Below, piece by piece: positions 16,398-26,293 of a DNA stretch of 64,000 bases. The notes below the pieces were generated by a model. That model was not told the DNA's origin. It did not search any database and saw only the letters and a list, made by a program, of their open reading frames with translations. The position numbers were made by a program, and so were the translations under genes. Source of the DNA: Lachnospiraceae bacterium (GTDB taxonomy: Bacteria > Bacillota > Clostridia > Lachnospirales > Lachnospiraceae); the NCBI GenBank assembly GCA_024403235.1, contig JAKSSF010000003.1, positions 34,737 through 98,736 on the forward strand, written 5' to 3'. The first letter of the stretch is position 1, and each line of letters opens with the position of its first letter.

Positions 16398-18116
16398 TTA
16401 TGAAAGCTTAAAGAATTTTATCTGATTGTTTAGCTCATTGGCAATTGCATTTAAGCTTTCTGAGTCTGTTGCAATTTCTGAAACTAACTGGCTTAACTCT
16501 GTTACAGAAGCAGAAGTTTCTTCTGTAGATGCTGCATTATTCTGTGCGATAGAAGAAAGGTTCTGTGCACTATCTACAACCACATTTCTGGTACCATCAA
16601 TAGATTTGGTGCTATCTGCGATTTCAGAAACTGCATATACAGAAGTATCAATACCATCTTTTACCTGCTGGAACATACTGCCTGTATTATTTACCATTTC
16701 ATTCTGTTTCTGAATAATCTTTCGTACTTCATCCATAGTTGCAACTGCTTGATCGGAATTGGTAATCAGTGAATTAACAATGACTTCAATTCTTGCAGCA
16801 GCTTCACTGGATTGTTCTGCCAGTTTCTGGATTTCACTTGCTACTACGGCAAAGCCTCTACCCTGATCGCCGGCTCTTGCAGCTTCAATAGATGCGTTTA
16901 AGGACAAGAGATTGGTTTCTTCAGCAATATTTGCAATAATATCAACAGCTTCTTTAATCTCTGTAGCAGAATCGTTTGTAGTATTTGTCTGCTGATAGAT
17001 AATTTCAACTGCTTCTTCTGTCTTTGTATTGATTTCTTTCAAATGGTTTAAGGTCTGAAGTGCTCTGTCACCGGTTGCAATCATTTCTTTTGCATTGGCA
17101 TTCAAGGTATCAATCTGGTCATTACTACGAGAAATCATATTACCCATTTCAATAATATTTTCTGTAGTACTCTGTGTTTCATTTGCCTGTGTAGAAGCAC
17201 CTTCTGCCACTTCATTGATTGCTGCATTAATCATAGAAATATGATCTGCTGACTGGCTGGAGCGTAAACTTAAATCATCTGCTGAAGCATGCATTTCTTT
17301 ACAAGAAGTAAGAATCTCTTCTACTGTTTCTGTCAACTTGCCATCTAAATTATGAACAGCTCTCGCAATATCACCAATTTCATCTTTGCCTTTTAAGTCA
17401 GCCGGGTTGTACTGTAATCTCAAATGGCCTTCTGCCAAATCCTCTAACAGTTTTACACTTCTCTTTAATGGAACGCTGATACCAAGTTGAACCAACGCAA
17501 CTACAATTCCAAGGATCACTGCTACCGCAATTAATGCAACTGTTACAATGGATTTTACGATGTGCATAACATCCGCATCCATTTTATTTTCCCCTTCAAA
17601 AGCACAAATCATTGCGGAAGGTTTGCTGGCGCCTGTATCATAAACCGGTACATAATATAAGAAATATTTTTCATCTCCAATGGGGAAGCCCTTTAAGTAA
17701 TAGTTTTCGCCTCTTTGTAATACTGCTTCCACTACCTCAGGCTCTGCAATACTTCCTTTTGCTTCCTCAGAGAAAGGTGCCGGTAAAGTAGAACCATATA
17801 AGGTATCTCCATAATAGTAAGCAATCTGAATACCTGTATCATCAGCTACTTCTTTTAAATCTTCCAATGCATCTTCTGAAGTGAGTACCATAAAGCCTTC
17901 ATTTTCTAAATCACCATCTGCATTGATAGAATATTTTTCATCTCCGTTGGGATTCTGAATACTTTCAATAGAGTACATTGCCATAGCATGCAAATCGTTT
18001 TCCAAAATATCAATCATAGCATTTTTCATCATTAACTGACCTGCTACAACAATACCACCTAAAATAAGGAGTATTGGCACTGCTACCAATAATAAAATTT
18101 TCTGTCTTAACTTCAT
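16398..18116 (-). CDS. Methyl-accepting chemotaxis protein
   Basis: 572 aa. Membrane helix at about residues 7-28, an extracellular cache-like sensor domain (about 30-185), a second helix (about 187-212), HAMP (about 213-268), then a cytoplasmic signalling domain. Its hairpin tip contains [28 protein letters not shown], which contacts CheA/CheW. The ligand is unknown. The gene has its own sigma-A promoter with a palindrome at the likely transcription start, and stands alone upstream of the FIST-EAL locus. Confidence 0.92.
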   Translation of the reverse strand: MKLRQKILLLVAVPILLILGGIVVAGQLMMKNAMIDILENDLHAMAMYSIESIQNPNGDEKYSINADGDLENEGFMVLTSEDALEDLKEVADDTGIQIAYYYGDTLYGSTLPAPFSEEAKGSIAEPEVVEAVLQRGENYYLKGFPIGDEKYFLYYVPVYDTGASKPSAMICAFEGENKMDADVMHIVKSIVTVALIAVAVILGIVVALVQLGISVPLKRSVKLLEDLAEGHLRLQYNPADLKGKDEIGDIARAVHNLDGKLTETVEEILTSCKEMHASADDLSLRSSQSADHISMINAAINEVAEGASTQANETQSTTENIIEMGNMISRSNDQIDTLNANAKEMIATGDRALQTLNHLKEINTKTEEAVEIIYQQTNTTNDSATEIKEAVDIIANIAEETNLLSLNASIEAARAGDQGRGFAVVASEIQKLAEQSSEAAARIEVIVNSLITNSDQAVATMDEVRKIIQKQNEMVNNTGSMFQQVKDGIDTSVYAVSEIADSTKSIDGTRNVVVDSAQNLSSIAQNNAASTEETSASVTELSQLVSEIATDSESLNAIANELNNQIKFFKLS

Positions 18117-18156
18117 CTCTTTAGCCTCTTTATTTCCTTATATTTTCTGAGTGAAC

Positions 18157-18205
18157 CTAGTTACACTAACTAGATAAGTGTATTCCAATTTGGAAAAATT
18201 TTCAA
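18157..18205 (-). promoter_or_regulatory. Chemoreceptor promoter with palindromic operator candidate
   Basis: On the minus strand TTGAAA (18200-18205), a 17-bp spacer and TACACT (18177-18182). Just downstream, at the expected start site, CTAGTTA-CAC-TAACTAG (18157-18173) is a perfect 7-bp-arm palindrome, suitable for a dimeric repressor. Confidence 0.5.
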
Positions 18206-18327
18206 GGGTTTCTGTCTTATTCTTATAAAGCATTTGAATAACGAATGATTATTTTTTGATTCTATGTTCCCATATAACCCATACTAATGGTATCATTGAA
18301 ATATCTTATTACAGAAGGAGACCCAAA

Positions 18328-18501
18328 ATGATTCCAAAAGACCCGGTAATGTTATTGTCCTTTATCAATCTAAAGCTGCGGGACTATTACAGTTCCCTGG
18401 ATCAGCTTTGTGAAGATTTGGATGTAGAAAAAGGAACTATCATTGAACCTTTAGCAAAGATTGATTATCACTATGATGCAGAAAAAAACCAGTTTGTGTA
18501 G
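18328..18501 (+). CDS. DUF4250 family small protein
   Basis: 57 aa. The ATG at 18328 follows AGAAGGAG by 7 bp; the longer frame upstream is not needed. It begins MIPKDPVMLLSFINLKLRDYY, matching the DUF4250 family of short Clostridia proteins. A helical, helix-turn-helix-like shape is likely, with no known function. Its stop codon lies in the loop of the following terminator. Confidence 0.8.
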   Translation: MIPKDPVMLLSFINLKLRDYYSSLDQLCEDLDVEKGTIIEPLAKIDYHYDAEKNQFV

Positions 18502-18519
18502 GTCACAAACTGGTTTTTT
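18483..18519. terminator. Bidirectional terminator between DUF4250 and clpB
   Basis: AAAAAACCAGTTTGTG (18483-18498) pairs with CACAAACTGGTTTTTT (18504-18519). A and T runs on either side allow use from both convergent genes. Confidence 0.9.
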
Positions 18520-18528
18520 CGTTACCAA

Positions 18529-21123
18529 CTAATGTTTCTCACTTCTAGCTACAAGTTCATTTTTTTCTTCATCCAAGTCTATCAGAATAATGTCTTTTTC
18601 ATCTACCTCTCCTGCTAAAATAAACTTAGCTGCTAAGGTTTCCACGTGCTTTTGTACAAACCGTTTTAAAGGTCTGGCACCAAAAGCAGGCTCATAACCA
18701 TGTTCTACGATATACTCTTTCGCTTTCTCAGATACCTGAATAGAGAGTTCTTTCTCTTTCAATCTGGTATTAATTTCTGCCAGAATCAAATGAATAATAT
18801 TTCCGATATCGTCCTTGGTAAGGGGCTTAAATAGAATGGTTTCATCCAAACGATTCAAAAACTCCGGTCGGAAGGACTGTCGCAAATCTGACATAACTGC
18901 TTCTTTGGCTTCCTCTTTGATATTACCTTCTTCCGTAATTCCTTCTAATAAATAAGGCGCACCTATGTTAGATGTCATAATCAATATGGTGTTTTTGAAA
19001 TCTACACATCTGCCCTGAGAGTCAGTTACACGACCGTCATCTAATACTTGCAGCAACACATTAAACACATCCGGATGGGCTTTTTCAATTTCATCAAAAA
19101 GCACAACTGCATAAGGTTTTCTGCGGACTGCCTCTGTTAACTGTCCACCTTCTTCATACCCCACATATCCGGGAGGTGCTCCAATTAGTCTGGATACAGA
19201 ATGTTTCTCCATATATTCGCTCATATCGATACGAACCATGTTGTTGGCATCATCAAAGAGAGCTGCTGCCAAGGCTTTTGCCAACTCTGTTTTACCTACA
19301 CCTGTAGGGCCCAAGAACAGGAAAGAACCGATTGGTTTCTTGGGATCTTTAATACCTGCTTTGGAACGAATAATTGCTTCTGACACTAGTGTCACACCTT
19401 CATCCTGCCCTACTACGCGCTGATGCAATTGATCGGCTAAATGCAGGGTTTTATTTCGTTCACTCTCTGTCAGTTTTGCAACCGGAATACCAGTCCAACG
19501 GGAAACGATACGAGAAATCTCTTCCTCTGTTACACTTTGACGCACTAAGGAAAGATCTGTATCCTTCACCAGTTCTTCTTCCGCTTCCAACTGTTTTTTC
19601 AGAGCAGGCAAGGTGCCATAGCTTAATTCAGCAGCCTTTTCATAGTTACCATCTCTTTGGGCAATCTGAATTTCTCCATTTATTGCTTCTATTTCCTCAC
19701 GCATTTTGGACAACTTTTCTACTGCAGCTTTTTCATTTTCCCACTGTGCCGAAAGATTGTTAAATTCTTCCTTTAATTCTGCCAAATCCTTTTGTAAATC
19801 TACTAAGCGTTCCTGACTTAACCTATCCTCTTCTTTTTTCAGGGCTGCTTCTTCAATTTCCATCTGCATCACTCGTCTGCGCAGTTCATCCATTTCCGTA
19901 GGCATGGAATCCATTTCTGTTTTAATCAAAGCGCAGGCTTCATCTACCAAATCGATGGCTTTGTCCGGTAAAAATCTGTCAGAAATATATCGATTGGAAA
20001 GGGTAGCTGCTGAAACCAAGGCGTTATCCATAATCTTGACACCATGGTATACTTCGTAGCGTTCCTTCAATCCACGCAAAATGGAAATGGTATCTTCCAC
20101 CGTTGGTTCATCTACCATAACCGGTTGGAATCTTCTCTCCAGGGCCGGATCCTTCTCTATATATTTACGGTATTCATCCAAAGTGGTAGCGCCAATACAA
20201 TGGAGTTCTCCTCTGGCAAGCATTGGCTTTAACATATTGCCGGCATCTAAGGCCCCATCTGTTTTACCTGCACCTACAATAGTATGCAATTCATCAATAA
20301 ACAGAATAATTTGACCATCACTGTTTTTTACATCTTCCAAAACAGCTTTCAGTCGCTCTTCAAACTCGCCTCGATATTTTGCTCCCGCTACTAAAGAGCC
20401 CATATCCAATGCAAATATCTTTTTATCCTTTAATCCAGCGGGAACATCTCCCTGGACAATTCGCTGGGCAAGGCCTTCTACAACAGCGGTTTTACCAACA
20501 CCGGGCTCTCCGATGATAACCGGGTTATTTTTGGTTTTTCTGGAAAGAATACGAATAATATTTCGAATCTCATTGTCTCTGCCAATAACCGGATCCAGCT
20601 TTTGAGCTTTTGCTTTCTCTACCAAGTCCTGGCCATATTTTTCCAAGGTATCATAGGTTGCTTCCGGATTATCACTGGTCACTCTCTGATTCCCTCTTAC
20701 GGTAGATAAAGCCTGTAAAAAACGTTCTCTGGTAATGCCATACTCCTGAAAAATGGCTTTGATTTCACGATTGGGTCTTTCTATCATGGAAAGAAAAAGA
20801 TGTTCTACAGAAACATACTCATCTCCCATTTTCTTCGCTTCATCTTCTGCAGAAATCAACACATTGTTTAAGTCCTTACCCATGTAAATCTGTCCGCCCT
20901 GGACCTTCACACGCTTCTGTAAAGCAGTTTCGCAACGATTTACGAAATGCTCCTTCTGAATTTCCATCTTCTCAATCAGTTTTAAAATCAAGCTATCTTC
21001 CAAAGTCACCAGACTATACAACAGATGCTCCTGCTCAATTTCCTGATTTCCGTATTCGTAGGCCAATTTCTCACATTGATTGACAGCCTCCAAAGACTTT
21101 TGTGTAAATTTGTTAATCTGCAT
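18529..21123 (-). CDS. clpB: ATP-dependent disaggregase ClpB
   Basis: 864 aa, full length. Order: N domain (about 1-150), AAA+ module 1 with Walker A GEPGVGKT, a coiled-coil middle domain (about 400-530, Glu/Lys-rich), and AAA+ module 2 with Walker A GPTGVGKT and Walker [13 protein letters not shown]. It threads aggregated proteins with the DnaK system; the middle domain distinguishes it from ClpC. It is controlled by a promoter carrying a perfect CIRCE element, so HrcA repression and heat induction are expected. Confidence 0.95.
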   Translation of the reverse strand: MQINKFTQKSLEAVNQCEKLAYEYGNQEIEQEHLLYSLVTLEDSLILKLIEKMEIQKEHFVNRCETALQKRVKVQGGQIYMGKDLNNVLISAEDEAKKMGDEYVSVEHLFLSMIERPNREIKAIFQEYGITRERFLQALSTVRGNQRVTSDNPEATYDTLEKYGQDLVEKAKAQKLDPVIGRDNEIRNIIRILSRKTKNNPVIIGEPGVGKTAVVEGLAQRIVQGDVPAGLKDKKIFALDMGSLVAGAKYRGEFEERLKAVLEDVKNSDGQIILFIDELHTIVGAGKTDGALDAGNMLKPMLARGELHCIGATTLDEYRKYIEKDPALERRFQPVMVDEPTVEDTISILRGLKERYEVYHGVKIMDNALVSAATLSNRYISDRFLPDKAIDLVDEACALIKTEMDSMPTEMDELRRRVMQMEIEEAALKKEEDRLSQERLVDLQKDLAELKEEFNNLSAQWENEKAAVEKLSKMREEIEAINGEIQIAQRDGNYEKAAELSYGTLPALKKQLEAEEELVKDTDLSLVRQSVTEEEISRIVSRWTGIPVAKLTESERNKTLHLADQLHQRVVGQDEGVTLVSEAIIRSKAGIKDPKKPIGSFLFLGPTGVGKTELAKALAAALFDDANNMVRIDMSEYMEKHSVSRLIGAPPGYVGYEEGGQLTEAVRRKPYAVVLFDEIEKAHPDVFNVLLQVLDDGRVTDSQGRCVDFKNTILIMTSNIGAPYLLEGITEEGNIKEEAKEAVMSDLRQSFRPEFLNRLDETILFKPLTKDDIGNIIHLILAEINTRLKEKELSIQVSEKAKEYIVEHGYEPAFGARPLKRFVQKHVETLAAKFILAGEVDEKDIILIDLDEEKNELVARSEKH

Positions 21124-21197
21124 AAAATCACCTCATTCCTTTTGATGTGAATCATTTTTCTGAATGCAAATACTACTGTTTTTGCAACTCTGATATC

Positions 21198-21238
21198 ATT
21201 ATAAACCAAAATTAGCACTCGTCAATGCCGAGTGCTAA
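21198..21238 (-). promoter_or_regulatory. CIRCE (HrcA operator) and clpB promoter
   Basis: TTAGCACTC-N9-GAGTGCTAA at 21212-21238, a perfect match to the CIRCE consensus. On the minus strand the promoter is TTGACG (21220-21225), a 16-bp spacer and TATAAT (21198-21203), so the -35 lies inside the operator. Confidence 0.95.
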
Positions 21239-21277
21239 TAATTTATAATTTATTAAGATTTTGCAACTGTTTTTGCT

Positions 21278-21625
21278 CTAATTACTTTTCTCATAAATTC
21301 CACGGCCTATCGTGCCTTCTGCACCAGGGTCATCAATAATCTCAATTGTACCATCTTTCATATTACCGGTACTAGACCATCCACTGGATTTATCCTTAAA
21401 TATGAGAACGCCATCCTGCTCTTCCCATTCACCCACATACTTTTGATTGTCATATTCAAAAACGTAGGTTCCATCTTTCTTTACTTCAAATTTATGGCCG
21501 TTTTCATTTTGTATCCAAGTTCCTGCTATTTTTGCTTTAGATGTTGTGCCTGATCCACACGCAGTCATAGAAAAAATCATTGTTCCTACCATTACTATAG
21601 CTAAAAATCTTTTTAGTACATTCAT
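21278..21625 (-). CDS. Small lipoprotein with lipocalin-like domain
   Basis: 115 aa from the ATG at 21623-21625 (MNVLKRFLAIVMV), which has AAAGGAG upstream; 15 further in-frame codons upstream are probably not translated. The signal peptide ends SMTACGSG, a lipobox. The mature part is short and beta-rich, with a repeating pattern GTWIQNENGHKFEVKKDGTYVF, then YVGEWEEQDGVLIF, similar to small lipocalin-like domains in Clostridia lipoproteins. Function unknown. It is the last gene of the envelope-protein run. Confidence 0.75.
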   Translation of the reverse strand: MNVLKRFLAIVMVGTMIFSMTACGSGTTSKAKIAGTWIQNENGHKFEVKKDGTYVFEYDNQKYVGEWEEQDGVLIFKDKSSGWSSTGNMKDGTIEIIDDPGAEGTIGRGIYEKSN

Positions 21626-21693
21626 ATCGTTTTTCTCCTTTTTTGCTTGCATTTTGTTTTTTAATTCCATTTAACCCTAATTATTGTGCTTTT

Positions 21694-22224
21694 TTACATC
21701 ATCCTTTTAAGAACGATTATTCCAATAATAATGGATACAATCCCCGTTGCTATGGCAACCACTTTATCAATGATTTCACATAGTTCTTCTTTTTCTTTCA
21801 AGATACTCTTTTTCTCTGGTAAAGCCATAATTCCATAGTAAATAAAGTTTACAATGTATGCCATCACTACATAAACAGCGACAGGAATCAACACAACCAG
21901 ACCAAGCATAAATCTAATAATGCCAACAACTAGCAACGCAGGAGAGAAACCATTAAATCCTCCTATTGCAAATTGTAATGTGCCAGTTGCAATTCTTGAA
22001 AGTGCTTCACCCATAAATCTGCTAACACCATTGTCGTTTTTAATACAAATGATAACTGATGCAAATGCACCTAGAAAAATAGCAGTAATGATGGTTGAAC
22101 CAATCAACTGAATGATTCCATCATTCCTAACCCAAATATTTAATATGATGGATAAAACTAATCCTATACCGAATCCTTTTGCTGTAATTATCAGCATGTC
22201 TTTAAATCTTTCTGAGTAAGTCAT
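21694..22224 (-). CDS. Uncharacterised membrane protein
   Basis: 176 aa with about four membrane helices (near residues 12-30, 35-60, 95-130 and 153-173). A charged segment LPEKKSILKEKEELCEIIDK lies between the third and last helix. I do not recognise a family. It sits between the cysteine-peptidase-like secreted protein and the small lipoprotein, 62 and 68 bp away, and probably belongs to the same transcript. Confidence 0.65.
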   Translation of the reverse strand: MTYSERFKDMLIITAKGFGIGLVLSIILNIWVRNDGIIQLIGSTIITAIFLGAFASVIICIKNDNGVSRFMGEALSRIATGTLQFAIGGFNGFSPALLVVGIIRFMLGLVVLIPVAVYVVMAYIVNFIYYGIMALPEKKSILKEKEELCEIIDKVVAIATGIVSIIIGIIVLKRMM

Positions 22225-22286
22225 TTTTTCTTCCCTTTTCTTTTGTTCATTTGATTTTTCTTTTAAATAAAAATTTATGTTTTACA

Positions 22287-23543
22287 TTATCTTGCGGGAA
22301 CTCTACGAACTACACTGGTAATATCATCCCAGTTATAGGTAGCTCCATATCTCACAGCACCGTTTACATTACCTTCTGCAACGGTAATTGTATGATTCTT
22401 TTCATCAACGGATAAAACCAATGCATAATGTGTTCCGCCAAGAAGACCTACCATATCGTATGCTTCTAACGAGCCGTCACTTACTTTCTTCGCTTTTGCA
22501 TTTCCGTAAATCTCATCACTTAACTTCATTGCAAATGCCGCACATCCGGAACCGCCTCCATATACACTTCTTGCGTTCCATGAATATTCATAATCACTTG
22601 TCCAAGTAGTACCAGTTGGGTACTTCTCCATGAAAGACTCTACAACCTGTTTATTCTTTTCATCGGTATTCTCTGTCTTCACTTCTGTAACAGCATTTAC
22701 TATAGGCTGTGGTGTAGGGACAACGGTTATAGTGGTTGTTTTATTCTTTTCTGTTGCATTTGCAACAGTAGTTTGATTTGCTTTATTCGCCAAACCTCTT
22801 TCTGCTAATAATTCGGCGATTCTTTGCTGCAACTGCTCACGCATTTCCTCAATTGTATAATTGGGCTGCTCTTTTGCTGTTGAAGGTTCGGTTGGAGTTG
22901 GGGTTTTTACCTCCGGTTCCTTACCGGTTACAACCTTTTCTTCTACTGCCGCTTCGGTTTTTGTGCCTTCCTGTTTTGTTAATGTAGATTCCTGTACCTT
23001 AGTAGTAGTAGTGGTAGTATTCGTCTTAGACTGAGCTTCTGCCTTTGCCTTGGCTTCCGCCTCTGCTTTAGCCTTTGCCTCTGCCTCTGCTCTTGCCTTG
23101 GCAGCAGCGGCTTCTGCTTCTGCCTTTGCTTTAGCTTCAGCTTCCGCTTTCAATTTTGCTTCTGCTTCTGCTTTAGCCTTGGCTTCCGCCTCTGCTCTTG
23201 CTTTTGCCTCAGTTTCCGCTTTTGCTTTGGCCTCTGCTTCTGCTCTTGCAGCCGCTTCCGCTCTTTCTCTTTCTAATCTCTCAGCCTCTAATCTTTCTGC
23301 TTCCTGTCGTTCTCTTTCTAGTCTTTCAGCTTCTTGACGTTCCCTCTCAACGCGTTCTGCTTCCAGTCTTGCCGCTTCCTTTGCTTCCCATTTTGCTTTC
23401 TGTTCTGCTGCAATGATTGCGCTCATTTCTTCTTTCGTCATTGCATAACTAGCACTCTCATTAGTAGCCCCTAATGTTCCAATGGTTACAATCCCTGCCA
23501 GTAAATATGCAGTCGCCTTGTAAATAAATCGTTTCTTTCTCAT
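22287..23543 (-). CDS. Secreted protein with long Ala/Glu/Lys helix and papain-like C-terminal domain
   Basis: 418 aa. A signal peptide (about 1-34) is followed by a very regular helical region rich in Ala, Glu, Lys and Arg (about 35-172, repeats such as KAKAEAEA), then a Thr/Pro-rich linker. The last 115 residues have a putative catalytic Cys334 in GGGSGCAAFAM, His372 in GGTHYALVLS and an acidic/Asn segment VAEGNVNG. This arrangement is seen in NlpC/P60-like or transglutaminase-like exported domains of gut Clostridia. A cell-wall or surface peptidase role is inferred. The helix may reach through the wall. Confidence 0.7.
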   Translation of the reverse strand: MRKKRFIYKATAYLLAGIVTIGTLGATNESASYAMTKEEMSAIIAAEQKAKWEAKEAARLEAERVERERQEAERLERERQEAERLEAERLERERAEAAARAEAEAKAKAETEAKARAEAEAKAKAEAEAKLKAEAEAKAKAEAEAAAAKARAEAEAKAKAEAEAKAKAEAQSKTNTTTTTTKVQESTLTKQEGTKTEAAVEEKVVTGKEPEVKTPTPTEPSTAKEQPNYTIEEMREQLQQRIAELLAERGLANKANQTTVANATEKNKTTTITVVPTPQPIVNAVTEVKTENTDEKNKQVVESFMEKYPTGTTWTSDYEYSWNARSVYGGGSGCAAFAMKLSDEIYGNAKAKKVSDGSLEAYDMVGLLGGTHYALVLSVDEKNHTITVAEGNVNGAVRYGATYNWDDITSVVRRVPAR

Positions 23544-23639
23544 ACTGTTTCCTCACTGTATCTTTCTTCTAGATCATTACAGTTTTATCTTTTTAATATC
23601 TTTAGTTCTATAAAAATGCACCGATTCTCAGTGCAAAGA

Positions 23640-24962
23640 CTAACCAGCTATCATTCTTTCATAGATTGCAACAACCTCATTCTGTTCATTTAACTCCAAG
23701 CGAACAGAATATACACCGCGCCATTTACGCTCAATTCCCATTCCCTGCAAGTTATTGGAAGTAATACTTTCCTCTTCAAAAACTTGAGCAATAGGTAAAC
23801 CTTCCCCATATATAGGTAAAAATCCTCTTTCTATCTTAGGCAGTTCTTCTATAAAGTAAATTTTGGCATCCGGTGAAATGGTATATTCTATATCTTGCAC
23901 GGATTCCATTCCCCAAATTTCTGTAGGATAATACTTTATTCCGTAGGAACTACCATCCCAGCGTTCATAGACACGAACTCTTCCATTCTCAATATTTTGA
24001 TCAGAAAACCATCTGGATACAACTCCATATTCGGATGCCATATAGTCTTCTACGGTTTTGAAATCTTTTTGTCCGTAATAGAAACCAGTCTCATCTGCTT
24101 CAATACATGCCATGGTGCTGTTGGGATTTTTAGATATTCGTTCAGGATAGGAAGAACCTAATTCCAATGTATGATATTCGTCCAGTGAAATAGTAGGCTC
24201 TATTCCTTCTACTCCTGCCATTAAAGAAATCTTATACTGATCCCCTTCTTTTCGTATGCATTCAGAATCATCTTTCAACTCGCCTACAACAAGTTTTTTA
24301 TTCTCCACCGTATCTATTAAAGGCACATACAACAATCGATCGTCTTGTACGCTCTCAAACACCAACATATCATCGTAAATTACCGGATTACTTATCGGCA
24401 TATCAATATAAACGCCACTGTCCAGTGTATCCAAATTCCAATAGTACACATAATTATTCTCTGCTTCGCACATATAAAGTGTATTGTTATATAACAACAT
24501 ACTATTTAAAGACAGTTCCAGCTGTGTGGAATCAAAAGTGAGTGTCTTTGTATTAAAGGAGAATACATTCCCTGTATTGGTATCAATTCCGTATACAAAA
24601 TCCTTATAATAACACATATAAGCAGCTGGAAAATCACCAAATACCTTAAATATCATCGGTTCTACTTCTGAAGCAAACTGATTATCCGGTGTCAGACAAT
24701 AGAAATTCCCTCTCTCATCATTTACATACAAACCATTATTGTAGTATTCCTCCACCAATAATTGATAGGTTTCATAAGATAAATCAATCTCTTCGTAATC
24801 TTGCTCCACATATTCTGTTACTTCGCCAGTAGTTCCCAAATCCTCGACAGCAATATCCACCATTTCTTCTGTATCATTGGAAATATCCTCATTCTTATTG
24901 CATGCACTAAGCATCAAACATATAAGGATAAGGATGGTTATTATTTTTTTCTTTATACACAT
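23640..24962 (-). CDS. Lipoprotein, probable beta-propeller (DUF5050-like)
   Basis: 440 aa. Signal peptide with lipobox (MLSACNKN) and an acidic linker. The body has recurring units of the type YYKDFVYGIDTNTGNVFSF and LYNNTLYMCEAENNYVYYW, the pattern of propeller blades in DUF5050-type extracellular proteins. No enzyme motif is visible. It may bind a ligand or partner on the cell surface. The gene follows the 390-aa lipoprotein gene by 33 bp. Confidence 0.65.
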   Translation of the reverse strand: MCIKKKIITILILICLMLSACNKNEDISNDTEEMVDIAVEDLGTTGEVTEYVEQDYEEIDLSYETYQLLVEEYYNNGLYVNDERGNFYCLTPDNQFASEVEPMIFKVFGDFPAAYMCYYKDFVYGIDTNTGNVFSFNTKTLTFDSTQLELSLNSMLLYNNTLYMCEAENNYVYYWNLDTLDSGVYIDMPISNPVIYDDMLVFESVQDDRLLYVPLIDTVENKKLVVGELKDDSECIRKEGDQYKISLMAGVEGIEPTISLDEYHTLELGSSYPERISKNPNSTMACIEADETGFYYGQKDFKTVEDYMASEYGVVSRWFSDQNIENGRVRVYERWDGSSYGIKYYPTEIWGMESVQDIEYTISPDAKIYFIEELPKIERGFLPIYGEGLPIAQVFEEESITSNNLQGMGIERKWRGVYSVRLELNEQNEVVAIYERMIAG

Positions 24963-24995
24963 AAGTTTTTTCCTTAACTAATCTTTACTTCTTCC

Positions 24996-26168
24996 TTAAT
25001 TCAGCTCTACGATTTCTTCAAGATCATAATTTCCGGAACCGATGCCTGCATTTTCAATGTTGAATCTATCCTTATACTGTTCCATTCCCAAAAGGACTTT
25101 TTCCTGTGATAAAGACAATATGCCTCTTTGTGTGTCTCCAATCACCAGTTCGTCATTCGAAACCAAGGATTTCAACATAGGAATTGCTAAAAAAGTGTCT
25201 CCTTTCACTAATCCTTTCGACTCTCCATTAGGAGTTACTTCATCCAATTCAAATGGGAATCTAACGATGATGTACACAAGATTTGTACTAGTATCTTTTT
25301 TGTTGTTTCCATAATATAATTCTACAATTTCTGGATCATCCAGCAGAACCATAGGGTATTTATTTACTAATTTCGCACTTCCTGTGTAAATTCCTGTTGT
25401 TCTCATATAAATGCTCGGCTCTAACGATCTTCCATATTCTTCTACAGTCAATTTCACATAGTCATTTATTTTCTTTAAATTAACTTCGCTATTTAATAAT
25501 TCTTTCGTTAATACATAACTATCCAATCCTTCTACCTTATATTCCATTGATAAAGGATCCGGAATCCTGCCAGTTCTTGCTACATAAGCATCAATATCGG
25601 TAACATCTGTTTTAACGGTGACAATATCGCCCTCAGAAAGACCATTTCGTTTATCAGGTATATAAGCTATGTCATTCAAAATTTCATCTTTAATATTCAG
25701 CGTTGCCTGCCCGGAAACACCAGAAAAACTAACTTCAATATCATCAAAAGGATTAAAAACTTCGACGTCCTCTAATCCCTCAACAGTTGCGGTTATCTCC
25801 TTATAGGTTAAAGAAATCTTGTCAAAAGCTTTATCTTTTTGGTCGTCCAAGTTAAACGAATAAGTAATGGTATCTCCATTAGAAAGCCCTTTCTCTTTAT
25901 CCCAAGAGCCTTCATATATTAAATCACTGGCTTTAACATATATTGCAAATGCCTCTTCACTATTCAAATCAATGCCTTTTGCTTCGCATATTGCTTCTGC
26001 AAAAGCATCTTCGTCTAAGTAAGTATCTACATACCCATAACCTTCAGTCCCTGCAATTTCATAGGTGACGAACTGGTTCATGTCAATTTTCTTGTTTCCA
26101 CATCCGCATAGTATTACTGAAAAAGTGAATACTAATACAGCTAACAAGATTGCTTTTTTCTGTTTCAT
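24996..26168 (-). CDS. Lipoprotein with two repeated beta modules, first gene of the envelope run
   Basis: 390 aa from the ATG at 26166-26168, which has GAGGAGG 5 bp upstream; an upstream in-frame ATG at 26210 is unlikely because it lies in the operator region. Lipobox VILCGCGNK. The sequence contains two related segments with GLSNGDTITYSF and GLSEGDIVTVKT, each before or after Ser/Gly-rich beta strands (VSFSGVSGQATLNI). This type of surface lipoprotein is widespread in gut Clostridia but has no assigned function. It is preceded by a sigma-A promoter overlapping paired inverted repeats. Confidence 0.7.
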   Translation of the reverse strand: MKQKKAILLAVLVFTFSVILCGCGNKKIDMNQFVTYEIAGTEGYGYVDTYLDEDAFAEAICEAKGIDLNSEEAFAIYVKASDLIYEGSWDKEKGLSNGDTITYSFNLDDQKDKAFDKISLTYKEITATVEGLEDVEVFNPFDDIEVSFSGVSGQATLNIKDEILNDIAYIPDKRNGLSEGDIVTVKTDVTDIDAYVARTGRIPDPLSMEYKVEGLDSYVLTKELLNSEVNLKKINDYVKLTVEEYGRSLEPSIYMRTTGIYTGSAKLVNKYPMVLLDDPEIVELYYGNNKKDTSTNLVYIIVRFPFELDEVTPNGESKGLVKGDTFLAIPMLKSLVSNDELVIGDTQRGILSLSQEKVLLGMEQYKDRFNIENAGIGSGNYDLEEIVELN

Positions 26169-26201
26169 TTGTTCCTCCTCATTCTCCATACAATCTTTCG
26201 T

Positions 26202-26254
26202 ATTAGCCATTTATGGCTAATTTTAATATTAGCAATATTCGGCTAATATTTCAA
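26202..26254 (-). promoter_or_regulatory. Promoter with two operator-like inverted repeats for the envelope run
   Basis: IR1 is ATTAGCCAT-TT-ATGGCTAAT (26202-26221) and IR2 is AATATTAGC-N8-GCTAATATT (26225-26250). Both share TTAGC/GCTAA half-sites with centres 26 bp apart. The minus-strand promoter TTGAAA (26249-26254), 17-bp spacer and TAATAT (26226-26231) overlaps IR2, and the start site falls in IR1. The adjacent divergent XRE gene is the obvious candidate regulator. Confidence 0.7.
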
Positions 26255-26293
26255 GTGAAACTATAGGTACATACATCTAATTTGGTGGTAAAT

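Noticed and set aside
23050..23337. Plus-strand Ala/Ser-rich ORF
   Set aside because: Antisense reading of the Ala/Glu/Lys helical repeat in the secreted protein; composition follows directly from the minus-strand codons.
26202..26250. Inverted repeats as ends of a mobile element
   Set aside because: No transposase or target duplication; position over a promoter beside an XRE gene fits an operator better.
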